From the NCBI RefSeq assembly GCF_026913015.1, contig NZ_JAPTYD010000008.1:79019-143018 (forward strand): 64,000 bases of DNA, written 5' to 3'. The position numbers and the translations under genes are program-made. Position 1 is the stretch's first letter. Each line of letters opens with the position of its first letter. Under the pieces are notes generated by a model, which had not been told where the DNA came from, did not search any database, and worked only from the letters and a program-made list of their open reading frames with translations. The DNA comes from Paracoccus benzoatiresistens. Lineage in GTDB: Bacteria; Pseudomonadota; Alphaproteobacteria; Rhodobacterales; Rhodobacteraceae. This document shows positions 17,799-26,579 of the stretch, piece by piece.

Positions 17799-18823
17799 AC
17801 CGCAAGGCCGGGCGCCAGGTGCAGCGCCCTGGCCGAGCGCGCCGTGATCCGCGCCAGGATCACCTGGTCGCCAGCCTCCAGTCGCACAAGGACGCTGCCG
17901 CCGCTGTCGGTCAGATCGCGTACCCGGGCCGGGATCACGTTGAGCGCCGAGATCCCCTGCGGTGCGGCGGTCGCGATCATAACGTCCTGCGCCAGGATCC
18001 GCAGCCGCAGCGGGGCGCCGACCGGTGCCGCGACGCGGGGCAGGAACAGCGGGCCGGAAGACGTGGCCAGCCGCGTCAGTCCGTCGGCCTCCTGCGCATC
18101 GACCCGCGCGGCCAGGATGGCCCCGATGTCCGACGAGCCGAACAAGGGCGCGGTGGCCGGATCGGACAGCATGTCGGCAACCGGCCCCGCAGCTGTCACG
18201 CGGCCCCCGTCGACCAGCACGACCGTCGTGGCAAGGCGGGCGACCTCGGCCGTGGAATGGCTGACGTAGAGGATCGGCAGTCCCGCATGATCGCGCAGGC
18301 GCTCCAGATAGGGCAGGATTTCCTCTTTCCGGGGCTGGTCCAACGCGGCCAGAGGCTCATCCATCAGCAGCAGGCGGGGGTGGGACAGGATTGCTCGGCC
18401 AAGCGCGACCCTCTGGCGTTCGCCGCCCGACAGGGCGGCGGGACGGCGGGCCAGCAGATGGCCGATGCCCAGCATCTCGACGACGCGGGACAGGTCGGAT
18501 GTGCGCCCGGGCGCGGTGAACCAGTGGCCGAACAGCAGGTTCTGGCGGACGGTCAGGTGCGGGAACAGCCGCGCCTCCTGGAAGACATAGCCGATGCCGC
18601 GCCGATGCGGCGGCAGGAAGATGCCCCGGTCGCTGTCGGTCAGAACCGTGTCCCCGACCGTGACGCGACCGGACGATGGCCGCAGCAGTCCCGCGACGGC
18701 ATTGACAATGGTCGTCTTGCCCGATCCCGACTGCCCGAACAGCGCCGTCAGCCCGGCGGGCGCCTCGAAGGCGGCGTCCAGCGTAAAGCCCGGAAAGGCA
18801 TGGCGCAGCGCGACCTTCAGCAT
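17738..18823 (-). CDS. modC: Molybdate ABC transporter ATPase ModC
   Basis: A 361-residue ATPase that powers molybdate uptake. Walker A is FGQSGSGKTT (about residues 29-38), the signature LSGGERQR, Walker B LLLMDEPLAALD, then the H-loop in YVSHSTAEVARLA. The C-terminal third is a TOBE/Mop-type oxyanion-binding domain (ISALNVIPARVRDL, then LEAGDQVILARIT), typical of ModC and useful for telling it from other importers. The start at 18823 shares one base with the modB stop. The 3' end overlaps the convergent metallophosphoesterase gene by 61 bases, with no room for a terminator between them. Confidence 0.95.
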   Translation of the reverse strand: MLKVALRHAFPGFTLDAAFEAPAGLTALFGQSGSGKTTIVNAVAGLLRPSSGRVTVGDTVLTDSDRGIFLPPHRRGIGYVFQEARLFPHLTVRQNLLFGHWFTAPGRTSDLSRVVEMLGIGHLLARRPAALSGGERQRVALGRAILSHPRLLLMDEPLAALDQPRKEEILPYLERLRDHAGLPILYVSHSTAEVARLATTVVLVDGGRVTAAGPVADMLSDPATAPLFGSSDIGAILAARVDAQEADGLTRLATSSGPLFLPRVAAPVGAPLRLRILAQDVMIATAAPQGISALNVIPARVRDLTDSGGSVLVRLEAGDQVILARITARSARALHLAPGLAVHAVLKAVSVAPGTIGFSAG

Positions 18824-19518
18824 CACGTCCCCCGGATGCGGCGCGCGATCAGGCGCGACAGCCACTCCGACAGGAACAGCCCGGCCATGGCGATGACGAC
18901 GGCGATGACAACCAGCCGGGCTGCCGCAGCCTCGCCCCCCGGCACCTGCAGGAAGGCATAGATGGCCGAGGGCAGGGTCTGCGTCTGGCCGGGGATGTTC
19001 GAGACAAATGTGATGGTTGCCCCGAATTCCCCAATCGCCTTGGCAAAGGCCAGGATGGCCCCCGCAAGGATGCCCGGCAGGATCAGCGGCAGGGTCACGG
19101 TCAGGAAGACCCATGGACGCGGCGCCCCCAGGGTGGAGGCCGCCTGTTCCAGCTTCGGATCGACGGCCTCGATGGCCAGGCGGATGGCGCGGACCATCAG
19201 GGGAAACGCCATGATGGCGGCGGCAAGCGCCGCGCCCGTCCAGCGGAAGGCGAAGACGATGCCGATCTGGTCCAGCCATTGGCCGACCGTGCCGCGCCGC
19301 CCGAAGGTCAGCAGCAGCAGATAGCCCGTGACGACCGGCGGCAGCACCAGAGGCAGGTGCACCAGGCCGTTCAGCAGCCCATGACCCGGAAAGCGCCACC
19401 GCGCCAGGGCGTAGGCCACGAGGATGCCCGCGGGCAGGCTGACCGCCACCGCCCACAGCGAAACCTTCAGCGACAGGCGGACGGCCTGCCACGCCTCGGG
19501 GGTCAGCCAGTCGGTCAA
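18823..19518 (-). CDS. modB: Molybdate ABC transporter permease ModB
   Basis: A 231-residue inner-membrane permease with about five or six hydrophobic segments. The ABC-ATPase docking loop is visible as EAVDPKLEQAASTLGAPRPW in the second half, followed by the LPLILPGILAGAILAFAKAIGEFGA block shared with ModB and CysT. The opening WLTPEAWQAVRLSLKVSL is typical of ModB. Translation seems to start at TTG (19516-19518), immediately after the modA stop; no ATG lies near enough to give the conserved start. Second gene of modABC. Confidence 0.93.
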   Translation of the reverse strand: MTDWLTPEAWQAVRLSLKVSLWAVAVSLPAGILVAYALARWRFPGHGLLNGLVHLPLVLPPVVTGYLLLLTFGRRGTVGQWLDQIGIVFAFRWTGAALAAAIMAFPLMVRAIRLAIEAVDPKLEQAASTLGAPRPWVFLTVTLPLILPGILAGAILAFAKAIGEFGATITFVSNIPGQTQTLPSAIYAFLQVPGGEAAAARLVVIAVVIAMAGLFLSEWLSRLIARRIRGT

Positions 19519-19519
19519 G

Positions 19520-20269
19520 TCAGTCGGTCACCGTGAATCCATGCTTCTGGAAGATTGCATCGGCAGCGCCGCCCGACAAGGCGTCATAGAAGGCGCGGTC
19601 GGCGTCGTCCGCAGCCCCCCTCAGCAGGGCGGCCGGATAGGTGATCGTCGGATAGCTGTCGGCAGGAAATTCGCCCACGACGGTCACGTTGTCCTCGGCC
19701 GTGGCGTCGGTGGCATAGACGATGCCGTAGGGCGCTTCCCCGGTCGCGACCAGGGCCAGGGCCGCGCGCACGTTGTCGGATTGCGCCACGTCCGCCTGAA
19801 CATTGTTCCACAGGCCAAGGTTTTCCAGCGCCGCCTTGCCGTATTGCCCGGCGGGAACGGAATCGACCAGCGCCATCGCCAGCTTGCCGCCGTCCAGCAG
19901 CCCGGCCAGATCCGTGTCGGTCCCGATCTGCACCGGCGCCGCATTTGCTCCATGGGCGATCAGCACCAGCCGGTTGCCCAGAATGTCGCCGCGCGCCATG
20001 ACCAGGCCGGCCTTCTCGACCTCGTCCACCCATTCGCTGTTGGCCGAGAGGAAAAGATCGGCGGGCGCGCCTTGGATGATCTGCTTGGCGAGCGCATTAG
20101 AGCCTGCATAGGAAATCGTCACGGTATCGCCGGTGTCCTTGGTGAACTGCGCCGCCACCTCGTCCAGCGCGTTCTTCAGGGATGCGGCGGCGAAGACGCT
20201 GACATCCTCGGCCCAGGCGGGCAGGGCGGTCAGGGTCAGGGCGGCCGCGGCAAGCAGGGAAGGGCGCAT
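19520..20269 (-). CDS. modA: Molybdate-binding periplasmic protein ModA
   Basis: A 249-residue binding protein with a cleavable signal peptide (residues 1-20, ending AWAE). The family start VSVFAAASLKNALDEVA carries the conserved serine that touches the oxyanion. Later blocks are SYAGSNALAKQIIQGAPADLF, VPAGQYGKAALENLG and the APYGIVYATDA loop. A CGAGG ribosome site lies 7 bases before the ATG. Expression is probably controlled by molybdate through the two palindromes just upstream. With fdsA nearby, its likely use is to feed the molybdenum cofactor of formate dehydrogenase. Confidence 0.95.
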   Translation of the reverse strand: MRPSLLAAAALTLTALPAWAEDVSVFAAASLKNALDEVAAQFTKDTGDTVTISYAGSNALAKQIIQGAPADLFLSANSEWVDEVEKAGLVMARGDILGNRLVLIAHGANAAPVQIGTDTDLAGLLDGGKLAMALVDSVPAGQYGKAALENLGLWNNVQADVAQSDNVRAALALVATGEAPYGIVYATDATAEDNVTVVGEFPADSYPTITYPAALLRGAADDADRAFYDALSGGAADAIFQKHGFTVTD

Positions 20270-20281
20270 CGGAACCTCGTT

Positions 20282-20305
20282 CGATATGTTCGGCAGAACC
20301 TATCG
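20282..20305 (-). promoter_or_regulatory. ModE-type Mo-box candidate, proximal to modA
   Basis: CGATAT at 20282-20287 and CTATCG at 20300-20305 are near-perfect inverted repeats with a 12-base spacer. The spacer itself holds GTTC...GAAC, so 10 of 12 positions are symmetric across the whole 24 bases. This is the half-site and spacing layout (CGnTAT-N12-ATAnCG) that I recall for ModE boxes at molybdate transport genes. It starts 12 bases before the modA start codon, a repressing position. No modE-type gene is in the window. Confidence 0.55.
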
Positions 20306-20327
20306 CGCCTGCCCACAGTGCGGCAAG

Positions 20328-20351
20328 CGATATCTCCACAAGGACATATCC
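20328..20351 (-). promoter_or_regulatory. ModE-type Mo-box candidate, distal to modA
   Basis: CGATAT at 20328-20333 and ATATCC at 20346-20351 repeat the layout of the proximal site with the same 12-base spacer, 46 bases further from modA. The outer base of the right half differs from the ideal, and 8 of 12 positions are symmetric. Two like sites with the same first half and spacing make chance less likely. It could also lie near the rpsA promoter that reads the other way. Confidence 0.45.
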
Positions 20352-20556
20352 CCCTGTTCCTGCACTTTTGCATTGAGTTACAGGCAAAAGCCGATTATAC
20401 GAGCGCCAGTCTTTGGGGCGAAATGGTCAGAACAGGCCGCATTGAAACGGGTCGGGCGTCAAGCCGCGACCCTTTGTCGTTCCCGAAAGGCGCCATAAAG
20501 ACCGGCGGAGCCAACCGCATGGCCAGTGACATCGTTGTAAAGGAAACTGAATATAT

Positions 20557-22236
20557 ATGTGCGCTAAAGCGACCATGGAGGAATTCGAAGCCCTCCTGAA
20601 CGAAAGCTTCGACATCGACACGCCGGACGAAGGTTCGGTTGTCAAGGGCCGTGTCATCGCCATCGAGGCGGGTCAGGCCATCATCGACGTCGGCTACAAG
20701 ATGGAAGGCCGCGTCGATCTGAAGGAATTCGCAAATCCCGGCGAAGAGCCGAACCTGAAGGTCGGCGACGAGGTCGAGGTCTATCTGGACCGCGTGGAAA
20801 ACGCCCGCGGCGAAGCCTCGATTAGCCGCGAGAAGGCTCGCCGCGAGGAAGCCTGGGACCGCCTGGAAAAAGCCTATGCCGATGAAGAGCGCGTCGAAGG
20901 CGCCATCTTCGGCCGCGTCAAGGGCGGCTTCACCGTCGACCTGGGCGGCGCCGTGGCCTTCCTGCCCGGTTCGCAGGTCGATGTCCGCCCCGTGCGCGAT
21001 GCCGGCCCGCTGATGGGTCTGAAGCAGCCGTTCCAGATCCTGAAGATGGACCGTCGCCGTGGCAACATCGTCGTGTCGCGCCGCGCCATCCTGGAAGAGA
21101 GCCGCGCCGAACAGCGCGCCGAGGTCATCGCCAACCTGACCGAAGGCCAGACCGTGAACGGTGTCGTCAAGAACATCACCGAATACGGTGCCTTCGTCGA
21201 TCTGGGCGGCGTTGACGGCCTGCTGCACGTCACCGACATGGCATGGCGCCGCGTCAACCACCCGTCCGAGATCCTGAACATCGGCGAGACCGTCAAGGTC
21301 CAGGTGATCAAGATCAACAAGGACAGCCACCGCATCAGCCTGGGCATGAAGCAGCTGCAGGCCGATCCGTGGGATACCGTGGGCGACAAGTTCCCGATCG
21401 GCTCGGTCCACCAGGGCCGCGTGACCAACATCACCGACTACGGCGCGTTCGTCGAGCTGGAAGCGGGTGTCGAAGGCCTGGTCCACGTGTCGGAAATGAG
21501 CTGGACCAAGAAGAACGTCCATCCGGGCAAGATCGTCTCGACCTCTCAGGAAGTCGAAGTGATGGTGCTGGAGATCGACGAGGCCAAGCGCCGCGTGTCG
21601 CTGGGTCTGAAGCAGACGCAGCGCAACCCGTGGGAAGTCTTCGCGGAAACCCATCCGTCGGGCACCGTCATCGAGGGCGAAGTCAAGAACATCACCGAAT
21701 TCGGTCTGTTCGTCGGCCTCGAAGGCGACATCGACGGCATGGTCCACCTGTCGGACATCTCGTGGGATGCCCGCGGCGAGGACGCGATCCAGGACTTCCG
21801 CAAGGGCGACGTGGTCAAGGCCGTCGTCCAGGACGTGGACGTCGAGAAGGAACGCATCAGCCTGTCGATCAAGGCCTTGGAAAACGAGCACATGGCCGAA
21901 GCCGTTGACGGCGTGAAGCGTGGCTCGGTCGTGACCGTCGAGGTCACCGCGATCGAGGATGGCGGGATCGAGGTGGAATACAACGGCGTCAAGTCGTTCA
22001 TCCGCCGTTCGGATCTGGCCCGCGACCGTCAGGACCAGCGCCCCGAGCGCTTCGGCGTCGGCGACAAGGTCGATGCGCGGGTCACCAACATCGACACCAA
22101 GACCCGTCGTCTGGGCCTGTCGATCAAGGCCCGCGAGATCGCCGAGGAAAAGGAAGCCATCGACCAGTACGGCAGCTCGGATTCGGGCGCGTCGCTGGGC
22201 GACATCCTGGGCGCCGCGCTGAACCGCGGCAACTGA
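20557..22236 (+). CDS. rpsA: 30S ribosomal protein S1
   Basis: A 559-residue S1 protein that holds mRNA on the small ribosomal subunit. Six S1 (OB-fold) repeats can be counted; the later ones show the marks NITEYGAFVDLG, NITDYGAFVELE and NITEFGLFVGLE, each followed by LVHVSE- or LLHVTD-like turns. It starts MCAKATMEEFEALLNESF, as in other Rhodobacterales. An AAGGAAA ribosome site lies 9 bases before the ATG in an AT-rich leader. A strong terminator follows. In many alphaproteobacteria cmk lies just upstream; here that place is taken by the divergent mod genes. Confidence 0.98.
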   Translation: MCAKATMEEFEALLNESFDIDTPDEGSVVKGRVIAIEAGQAIIDVGYKMEGRVDLKEFANPGEEPNLKVGDEVEVYLDRVENARGEASISREKARREEAWDRLEKAYADEERVEGAIFGRVKGGFTVDLGGAVAFLPGSQVDVRPVRDAGPLMGLKQPFQILKMDRRRGNIVVSRRAILEESRAEQRAEVIANLTEGQTVNGVVKNITEYGAFVDLGGVDGLLHVTDMAWRRVNHPSEILNIGETVKVQVIKINKDSHRISLGMKQLQADPWDTVGDKFPIGSVHQGRVTNITDYGAFVELEAGVEGLVHVSEMSWTKKNVHPGKIVSTSQEVEVMVLEIDEAKRRVSLGLKQTQRNPWEVFAETHPSGTVIEGEVKNITEFGLFVGLEGDIDGMVHLSDISWDARGEDAIQDFRKGDVVKAVVQDVDVEKERISLSIKALENEHMAEAVDGVKRGSVVTVEVTAIEDGGIEVEYNGVKSFIRRSDLARDRQDQRPERFGVGDKVDARVTNIDTKTRRLGLSIKAREIAEEKEAIDQYGSSDSGASLGDILGAALNRGN

Positions 22237-22260
22237 TCCCGGTTTCAGCCATCCGACATG

Positions 22261-22294
22261 GCCCGTCCCTGCGGTTGCAGGGGCGGGCGTTTTC
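22261..22294 (+). terminator. rpsA Rho-independent terminator
   Basis: A 12-base stem (22261-22272 with 22277-22288, one G-T pair) closes a GGTT loop and is followed by GTTTTC. It starts 24 bases after the rpsA stop and is the clearest intrinsic terminator in this part of the window, so ihfB probably has its own promoter. Confidence 0.9.
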
Positions 22295-22445
22295 GTGCCG
22301 AAACGACGTCCCGGGGGCCTTCAGTTCTCTTGCGCGGCCGGGCCAAAACTGGCATCGCTATTGAAACTGGGCACCTTTTCCTGCGTTGCCTGTATCGCAA
22401 GTCCCGCGAACGACGTCTTGCAGCCGCTACACTACTGGGGGGATG

Positions 22446-22730
22446 ATGATCCGTTCCGAACTGATCCAGCTTATCGCTGACGAAAACCCGCATCTGTTCC
22501 GGCGTGACGTCGAAAGGATCGTGAACACGGTCTTCGAGGAGATCATCGACGCCATGGCTCGGGGGGACCGGGTCGAGTTGCGCGGCTTTGGCGCCTTCTC
22601 GGTCAAGAAGCGCGACGCCAGGACGGGACGAAACCCCCGGACAGGCGAGGCCGTCGATGTGAACCAGAAATACGTGCCCTTCTTCAAGACCGGAAAATTG
22701 CTGCGCGATCGGTTGAACGGGGACGCCTGA
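22446..22730 (+). CDS. ihfB: Integration host factor subunit beta
   Basis: A 94-residue DNA-bending protein that pairs with IHF alpha. The start [18 protein letters not shown] and the [14 protein letters not shown] dimer helix are typical. The beta-arm carries [20 protein letters not shown] with the proline that inserts into DNA. An ATG sits 3 bases earlier (22443), but the GGGGG ribosome site fits 22446 better and gives the usual start. It is placed after rpsA, as in many proteobacteria, but separated by the rpsA terminator. Confidence 0.96.
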   Translation: MIRSELIQLIADENPHLFRRDVERIVNTVFEEIIDAMARGDRVELRGFGAFSVKKRDARTGRNPRTGEAVDVNQKYVPFFKTGKLLRDRLNGDA

Positions 22731-22790
22731 CGGCGCTAAACCGCCGCAGGAAACCCGGCCGCGGTTTGCGGCCGCAAGCAAGGACTGTCG

Positions 22791-23213
22791 ATGCGCTTTC
22801 TTCGTCTGATCTTCATCGTGGCTTTGGCAATCATCCTGATCGCGGTTGCCCTGGCCAACCGCGACATCGTTACGCTGTCCGCCTTCCCGGCGAATTTCGG
22901 CCAATACCTGGGCGGGCGCTGGTCGGTTGACCTTCCCCTGTTCCTGGTGATCTTCCTGGCCTTCGCGCTTGGGATGCTGGCCGGACTGGTGTGGGAATGG
23001 CTGCGTGAATCGCATATCCGGCGCGAACTGCGCGCCAAGGCCGCCCGTGCCGCCCGTCTGGAAAATGAGGTAGGCCACCTGCGCGAACGTCACGCCTCCC
23101 CGAAGGATGAGGTTCTGGCGATCCTCGATCGCCCGAAGCCTGCCGCGGCGCCCGCCACCCCCGTCGCCTCGGCCGAGCCCGCGTCCGGCACGACGCTGCC
23201 CGCCAACCGCTGA
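22791..23213 (+). CDS. LapA/DUF1049 family inner-membrane protein
   Basis: A 140-residue protein of the LapA family (lipopolysaccharide assembly protein A domain). Two hydrophobic segments, at about residues 3-22 and 45-67, flank a short loop with [15 protein letters not shown]. After the second comes a cytosolic coiled-coil-like stretch ([21 protein letters not shown]), then an Ala/Pro-rich tail. LapA works with LapB in lipopolysaccharide control in E. coli; no lapB-type gene adjoins here. The place between ihfB and trpF is conserved in related genomes as I remember them. The gene ends 2 bases before trpF, so the two are probably co-transcribed. Confidence 0.85.
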   Translation: MRFLRLIFIVALAIILIAVALANRDIVTLSAFPANFGQYLGGRWSVDLPLFLVIFLAFALGMLAGLVWEWLRESHIRRELRAKAARAARLENEVGHLRERHASPKDEVLAILDRPKPAAAPATPVASAEPASGTTLPANR

Positions 23214-23215
23214 CG

Positions 23216-23848
23216 ATGGCTCAGGTCAAGATCTGCGGGCTGCGCAGGCCGGAACATATCGTCGCTGCGGCCGAGGCCGGGGCGCGTTATGTCGGCCTTG
23301 TCTTTTTCCCGAAATCGCCGCGCGCTGTCTCTGTCGATGAGGCGGCGGAGTTGGCGGCACATGTGCCGGTCGGCGTGGCCCGCGTCGGCCTGTTCGTCGA
23401 TCCCGATGACGCCATGCTGGAGGAAACTCTGGCAAAGGTGCCGCTGGACATCATCCAGCTTCATGGGTCCGAGTCGCCTCACCGGGTCGCCGCCGTCAAG
23501 GCCTTGACCGGCCTGCCGGTCATGAAGTCCGTGGGATTGTCGGGTCCTTCGGACCTGCCCGCCTTGACCGATTACGGGCTGGTGGCCGACATGCTGCTGG
23601 TCGATGCCAAGCCGCCCAAGGGCGCGGATCTTCCCGGCGGCAACGGCCTGTCCTTCGACTGGCGCCTGCTGGTCGGGCGCAAGTGGCTGCGCCCCTGGAT
23701 GCTGGCGGGCGGGCTGACGGCGCAGAATGTGGCCGAGGCGATCCGCCTGACCGGTGCTCCGGCCGTCGATGTCTCGTCAGGAGTGGAATCCGAGCCCGGG
23801 TTGAAGGACGAGGGGCTGATCCGCGCATTTATCGCGGCCGCCGGATGA
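23216..23848 (+). CDS. trpF: Phosphoribosylanthranilate isomerase
   Basis: A 210-residue TIM-barrel enzyme for the third step of tryptophan synthesis, turning phosphoribosylanthranilate into CdRP. The catalytic cysteine lies in [12 protein letters not shown] at the start, the aspartate in the later [10 protein letters not shown], and the phosphate-binding strands are [15 protein letters not shown] and [15 protein letters not shown] at the end. Whole and of normal length. It overlaps the next gene, a GNAT acetyltransferase, by 4 bases. Confidence 0.95.
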   Translation: MAQVKICGLRRPEHIVAAAEAGARYVGLVFFPKSPRAVSVDEAAELAAHVPVGVARVGLFVDPDDAMLEETLAKVPLDIIQLHGSESPHRVAAVKALTGLPVMKSVGLSGPSDLPALTDYGLVADMLLVDAKPPKGADLPGGNGLSFDWRLLVGRKWLRPWMLAGGLTAQNVAEAIRLTGAPAVDVSSGVESEPGLKDEGLIRAFIAAAG

Positions 23849-24291
23849 TCGTCCGTTTCCGTCCCGCAGGTCGCGACGATGTTCCGGCCGTCGCCGCAAT
23901 GCTGGCCGATGACATGCTGGGCCAGGACCGCGAGACTACGGACATGAGCGTCTATCTTGCAGCCTTCGACGCCATGCAGGCACAGGGGAACAATCACCTG
24001 ATCGTCGGCACGACGGACGATGACATCGTGGCCTGCTACCAGCTTCTCATCATTGCGGGGCTTTCCTCCTCTGCCGCCCTTCGTGCCCAGATCGAGGGCG
24101 TCAGGGTCGCATCGGACCGTCGAGGCATGGGGATCGGTGCGCAACTGATCGCGGATGCCGAACGGCGCGCGCGTGATGCAGGCTGCAGCCAGATGCAACT
24201 GACGACGAACAAGTCGCGGCTTGATGCGCAGCGCTTCTATGACCGGCTGGGCTTCACCCCCAGCCATATCGGCTATAAGAAAGCCCTCTAG
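23845..24291 (+). CDS. GNAT family N-acetyltransferase
   Basis: A 148-residue acetyltransferase of the GNAT superfamily. The acetyl-CoA motif A is [27 protein letters not shown] (about residues 90-112, with the RGMGIG loop), and motif B is in the RFYDRLGF block near the end. The substrate is unknown. Its start overlaps the trpF stop by 4 bases and trpB follows after 33 bases, so it is embedded in the trpF-trpB unit. This may be a recent insertion into a conserved pair or a functional link; the sequence does not decide. The start at 23845 is chosen because the frame upstream only re-reads trpF. Confidence 0.88.
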   Translation: MIVRFRPAGRDDVPAVAAMLADDMLGQDRETTDMSVYLAAFDAMQAQGNNHLIVGTTDDDIVACYQLLIIAGLSSSAALRAQIEGVRVASDRRGMGIGAQLIADAERRARDAGCSQMQLTTNKSRLDAQRFYDRLGFTPSHIGYKKAL

Positions 24292-24324
24292 GCTTCCGAG
24301 AGTATTCCAGCGAAGGCGCGTCCC

Positions 24325-25551
24325 ATGGCAGATGATCTGGTGAACAGCTACAAGACCGGCCCCGACGAACAGGGGCGGTTCGGCATTTATGGCGGCCGCT
24401 TCGTCAGCGAGACGCTGATGCCGCTGGTGCTGGACCTGGAAGCCGAATACGAGCGCGCGAAGACGGACCCCGAGTTCTGGGCCGAGATGGACGACCTGTG
24501 GACGCATTACGTCGGCCGCCCGTCGCCCCTGTATTTCGCGGAGCGCCTGACCGAGTACCTGGGCGGCGCCAAGATCTACATGAAGCGCGACGAGCTGAAC
24601 CACACCGGCGCGCACAAGATCAACAACGTGCTGGGGCAGATCCTGCTGGCCCGCCGCATGGGCAAGACGCGGATCATTGCCGAAACCGGTGCGGGCCAGC
24701 ATGGCGTGGCGACCGCCACCGTCTGCGCGCGCTTTGGCCTGAAATGCATCGTCTACATGGGCGCCACCGATGTGGAACGCCAGGCGCCGAACGTTTTCCG
24801 GATGCGCCTTCTGGGGGCCGAGGTGGTGCCCGTCACCAGCGGCCGCGGCACGCTGAAGGACGCGATGAACGACGCCCTGCGCGATTGGGTGACCAATGTG
24901 CGCGACACCTTCTATTGCATCGGCACGGTCGCGGGCCCGCATCCCTATCCGGCGATGGTGCGCGATTTCCAGTCGATCATCGGGAAAGAGGTCAAGGAGC
25001 AGATCCTGCCCCGCGAGGGTCGTCTGCCCGATACAATCGTCGCGGCGATCGGCGGCGGGTCGAACGCCATGGGGCTGTTCCATCCCTTCCTGGACGACAA
25101 GGAAGTCCGCATCATCGGAGTCGAGGCCGGCGGCAAGGGCGTGGACGACCGGATGCAGCATTGCGCAAGCCTCTCGGGCGGGCGCGCGGGCGTGCTGCAC
25201 GGCAACCGCACCTATCTGTTGCAGGATGACGACGGGCAGATCCTGGAAGGCCATTCGATCAGCGCGGGCCTGGATTATCCGGGCATCGGGCCGGAGCATG
25301 CCTGGCTGAACGACACGGGCCGCGCCGAATATGTCAGCATCACCGATGACGAGGCTTTGGCCGCCTTCCAGCTCTGCTGCGCGCAGGAAGGCATCATTCC
25401 GGCGCTGGAACCCAGCCATGCCCTGGCCCATGTGATGAAGATCGCCCCCGATCTGCCGCGCGACCATATCATCGTGATGAACATGTGCGGACGCGGCGAC
25501 AAGGACATCTTCACCGTTGCCAAGCACCTGGGCGCCGATATCAGGATCTGA
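24325..25551 (+). CDS. trpB: Tryptophan synthase beta subunit
   Basis: A 408-residue PLP enzyme that joins indole and serine to make tryptophan. The PLP lysine is Lys98 in [12 protein letters not shown]. The glycine-rich phosphate loop [13 protein letters not shown] lies in the middle, and the C-terminus carries the [13 protein letters not shown] block. This is the standard TrpB1 type. The alpha subunit gene trpA is not adjacent; in this group it is often elsewhere. The gene ends 6 bases before the end of a convergent small gene. Confidence 0.97.
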   Translation: MADDLVNSYKTGPDEQGRFGIYGGRFVSETLMPLVLDLEAEYERAKTDPEFWAEMDDLWTHYVGRPSPLYFAERLTEYLGGAKIYMKRDELNHTGAHKINNVLGQILLARRMGKTRIIAETGAGQHGVATATVCARFGLKCIVYMGATDVERQAPNVFRMRLLGAEVVPVTSGRGTLKDAMNDALRDWVTNVRDTFYCIGTVAGPHPYPAMVRDFQSIIGKEVKEQILPREGRLPDTIVAAIGGGSNAMGLFHPFLDDKEVRIIGVEAGGKGVDDRMQHCASLSGGRAGVLHGNRTYLLQDDDGQILEGHSISAGLDYPGIGPEHAWLNDTGRAEYVSITDDEALAAFQLCCAQEGIIPALEPSHALAHVMKIAPDLPRDHIIVMNMCGRGDKDIFTVAKHLGADIRI

Positions 25552-25557
25552 GCGGCC

Positions 25558-26169
25558 TCAACGGCTTAGCGCCAGAACATTGAAACGGGATTCAAGATGG
25601 GGGTCGGGAAACATCACCCGGCCCCTGTTTTCGTCTATCATCTCGACCACCCCCAGTTCGGGCACCCTCTGCGGGTCCGAGCCAGCGGAAAAGGGCGGCA
25701 GGTCGGCATAAGGCGGCGGCGTATCGCCCGCGATGAAGCCTGTGCCCAGATAGACCAGCCGCTCGCCGTCTTGGTGGATCTGCCCCTTGGTCCGCTGCGA
25801 ACCCGTCAGCTTCTCTAGGCTGCCGTCGCTGCCGATCCGGCAGCGGAACGGCTGATAGACGGTGATCGGCAGCAGCCGGCCCATCTTGATGACCCGGCAG
25901 GACCAGTCGCCCGGCATCACCGCCCTGGCCCCTTCCGGCGGCAGCGGATCGCCTCGCAGGACACCGGCCAGCGTCGCCAGGTCGGCGGGATCGCCGCCCG
26001 AAAAGGCGTCCAGCAACGCCTCGCCCGCAGCGGCGTGGTATTCGGCAAGCCTGCGCCCATCGTCGGCATGGATCGGTGTGCCGTCCGCCAACTGCTGCGA
26101 CAGGCCGGCGGTGGGAAGCAGGCAGGCAAGCGCGACAGCGGCAAGATCAGCCCTGCGCGTCGACGGCAT
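25558..26169 (-). CDS. Secreted protein, DUF4893-like
   Basis: A 203-residue predicted periplasmic protein. A signal peptide covers residues 1-24 (ending GLSQQ). The conserved-looking core is GDWSCRVIKMGRLLPITVY, QPFRCRIGSDGSLEKLTGSQ and LVYLGTGFIAG, which I associate with the DUF4893 family; the two cysteines could pair in the periplasm. Function unknown. Its start overlaps the DUF2237 gene upstream by 23 bases, so they share an mRNA. It ends 6 bases from the trpB stop. Confidence 0.7.
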   Translation of the reverse strand: MPSTRRADLAAVALACLLPTAGLSQQLADGTPIHADDGRRLAEYHAAAGEALLDAFSGGDPADLATLAGVLRGDPLPPEGARAVMPGDWSCRVIKMGRLLPITVYQPFRCRIGSDGSLEKLTGSQRTKGQIHQDGERLVYLGTGFIAGDTPPPYADLPPFSAGSDPQRVPELGVVEMIDENRGRVMFPDPHLESRFNVLALSR

Positions 26170-26521
26170 GAGCCCTCAGCAGTTCCAGGGGGATGATGTC
26201 CAGGGCGCGGACATGGGTCGCTTCCAGCACCACGCCGGGGGCGGCGAATTCCTGCGCCGCCTGCAGGAACCGTGCCGCGCAAAGGCACCAGCGGTCACCC
26301 GGCTTCAGGCCCTCGAAGCGGAACTCGGGCCGGGGCGTCGTCAGGTCGTTGCCCAGGTATTTCGACAGCGCGAGGAATTCCGCATCGACCACGACGCAGA
26401 CGGTGTGGCTACCCGCGTCGCCTTGTCCGGTATCGCAGCAGCCGTTGCGATAGAACCCGGTCAGCGGCTTCATCGAGCACGGTTCGAGCCGGGTTCCCAG
26501 CACGTTCAGCGATGGTTCCAT
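26147..26521 (-). CDS. DUF2237 family protein
   Basis: A 124-residue cysteine-containing soluble protein of the DUF2237 family. Marks: SLNVLGTRLEPCSMKPLTGFY at the start (split here by residue limits into NVLGTRLEPCS and MKPLTGFYR), then RNGCCDTG, DDAGSHTVC-like GSHTVCVVVDAEFL, GDRWCLCAARFLQA and LEATHVRALD. Members are said to be small proteins of unknown role common in bacteria and algae. The start at 26521 gives the family start; the frame extends 48 bases further without a ribosome site. It ends inside the start of the DUF4893-like gene. Confidence 0.85.
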   Translation of the reverse strand: MEPSLNVLGTRLEPCSMKPLTGFYRNGCCDTGQGDAGSHTVCVVVDAEFLALSKYLGNDLTTPRPEFRFEGLKPGDRWCLCAARFLQAAQEFAAPGVVLEATHVRALDIIPLELLRAHAVDAQG

Positions 26522-26579
26522 GGCGCGTCCTCCCCTTGACAGGCTACAGCCATGCGGCGAGTCAGCCAAGCCCCCCAGA

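Noticed and set aside
20286..20498. Small plus-strand frame with a zinc-ribbon-like CPQCGKRY...CSC in the modA-rpsA gap
   Set aside because: It has no good ribosome site, its second half looks random, and it coincides with the two Mo-box-like palindromes and the rpsA leader. The cysteines are probably chance, though a 71-residue peptide cannot be fully excluded.
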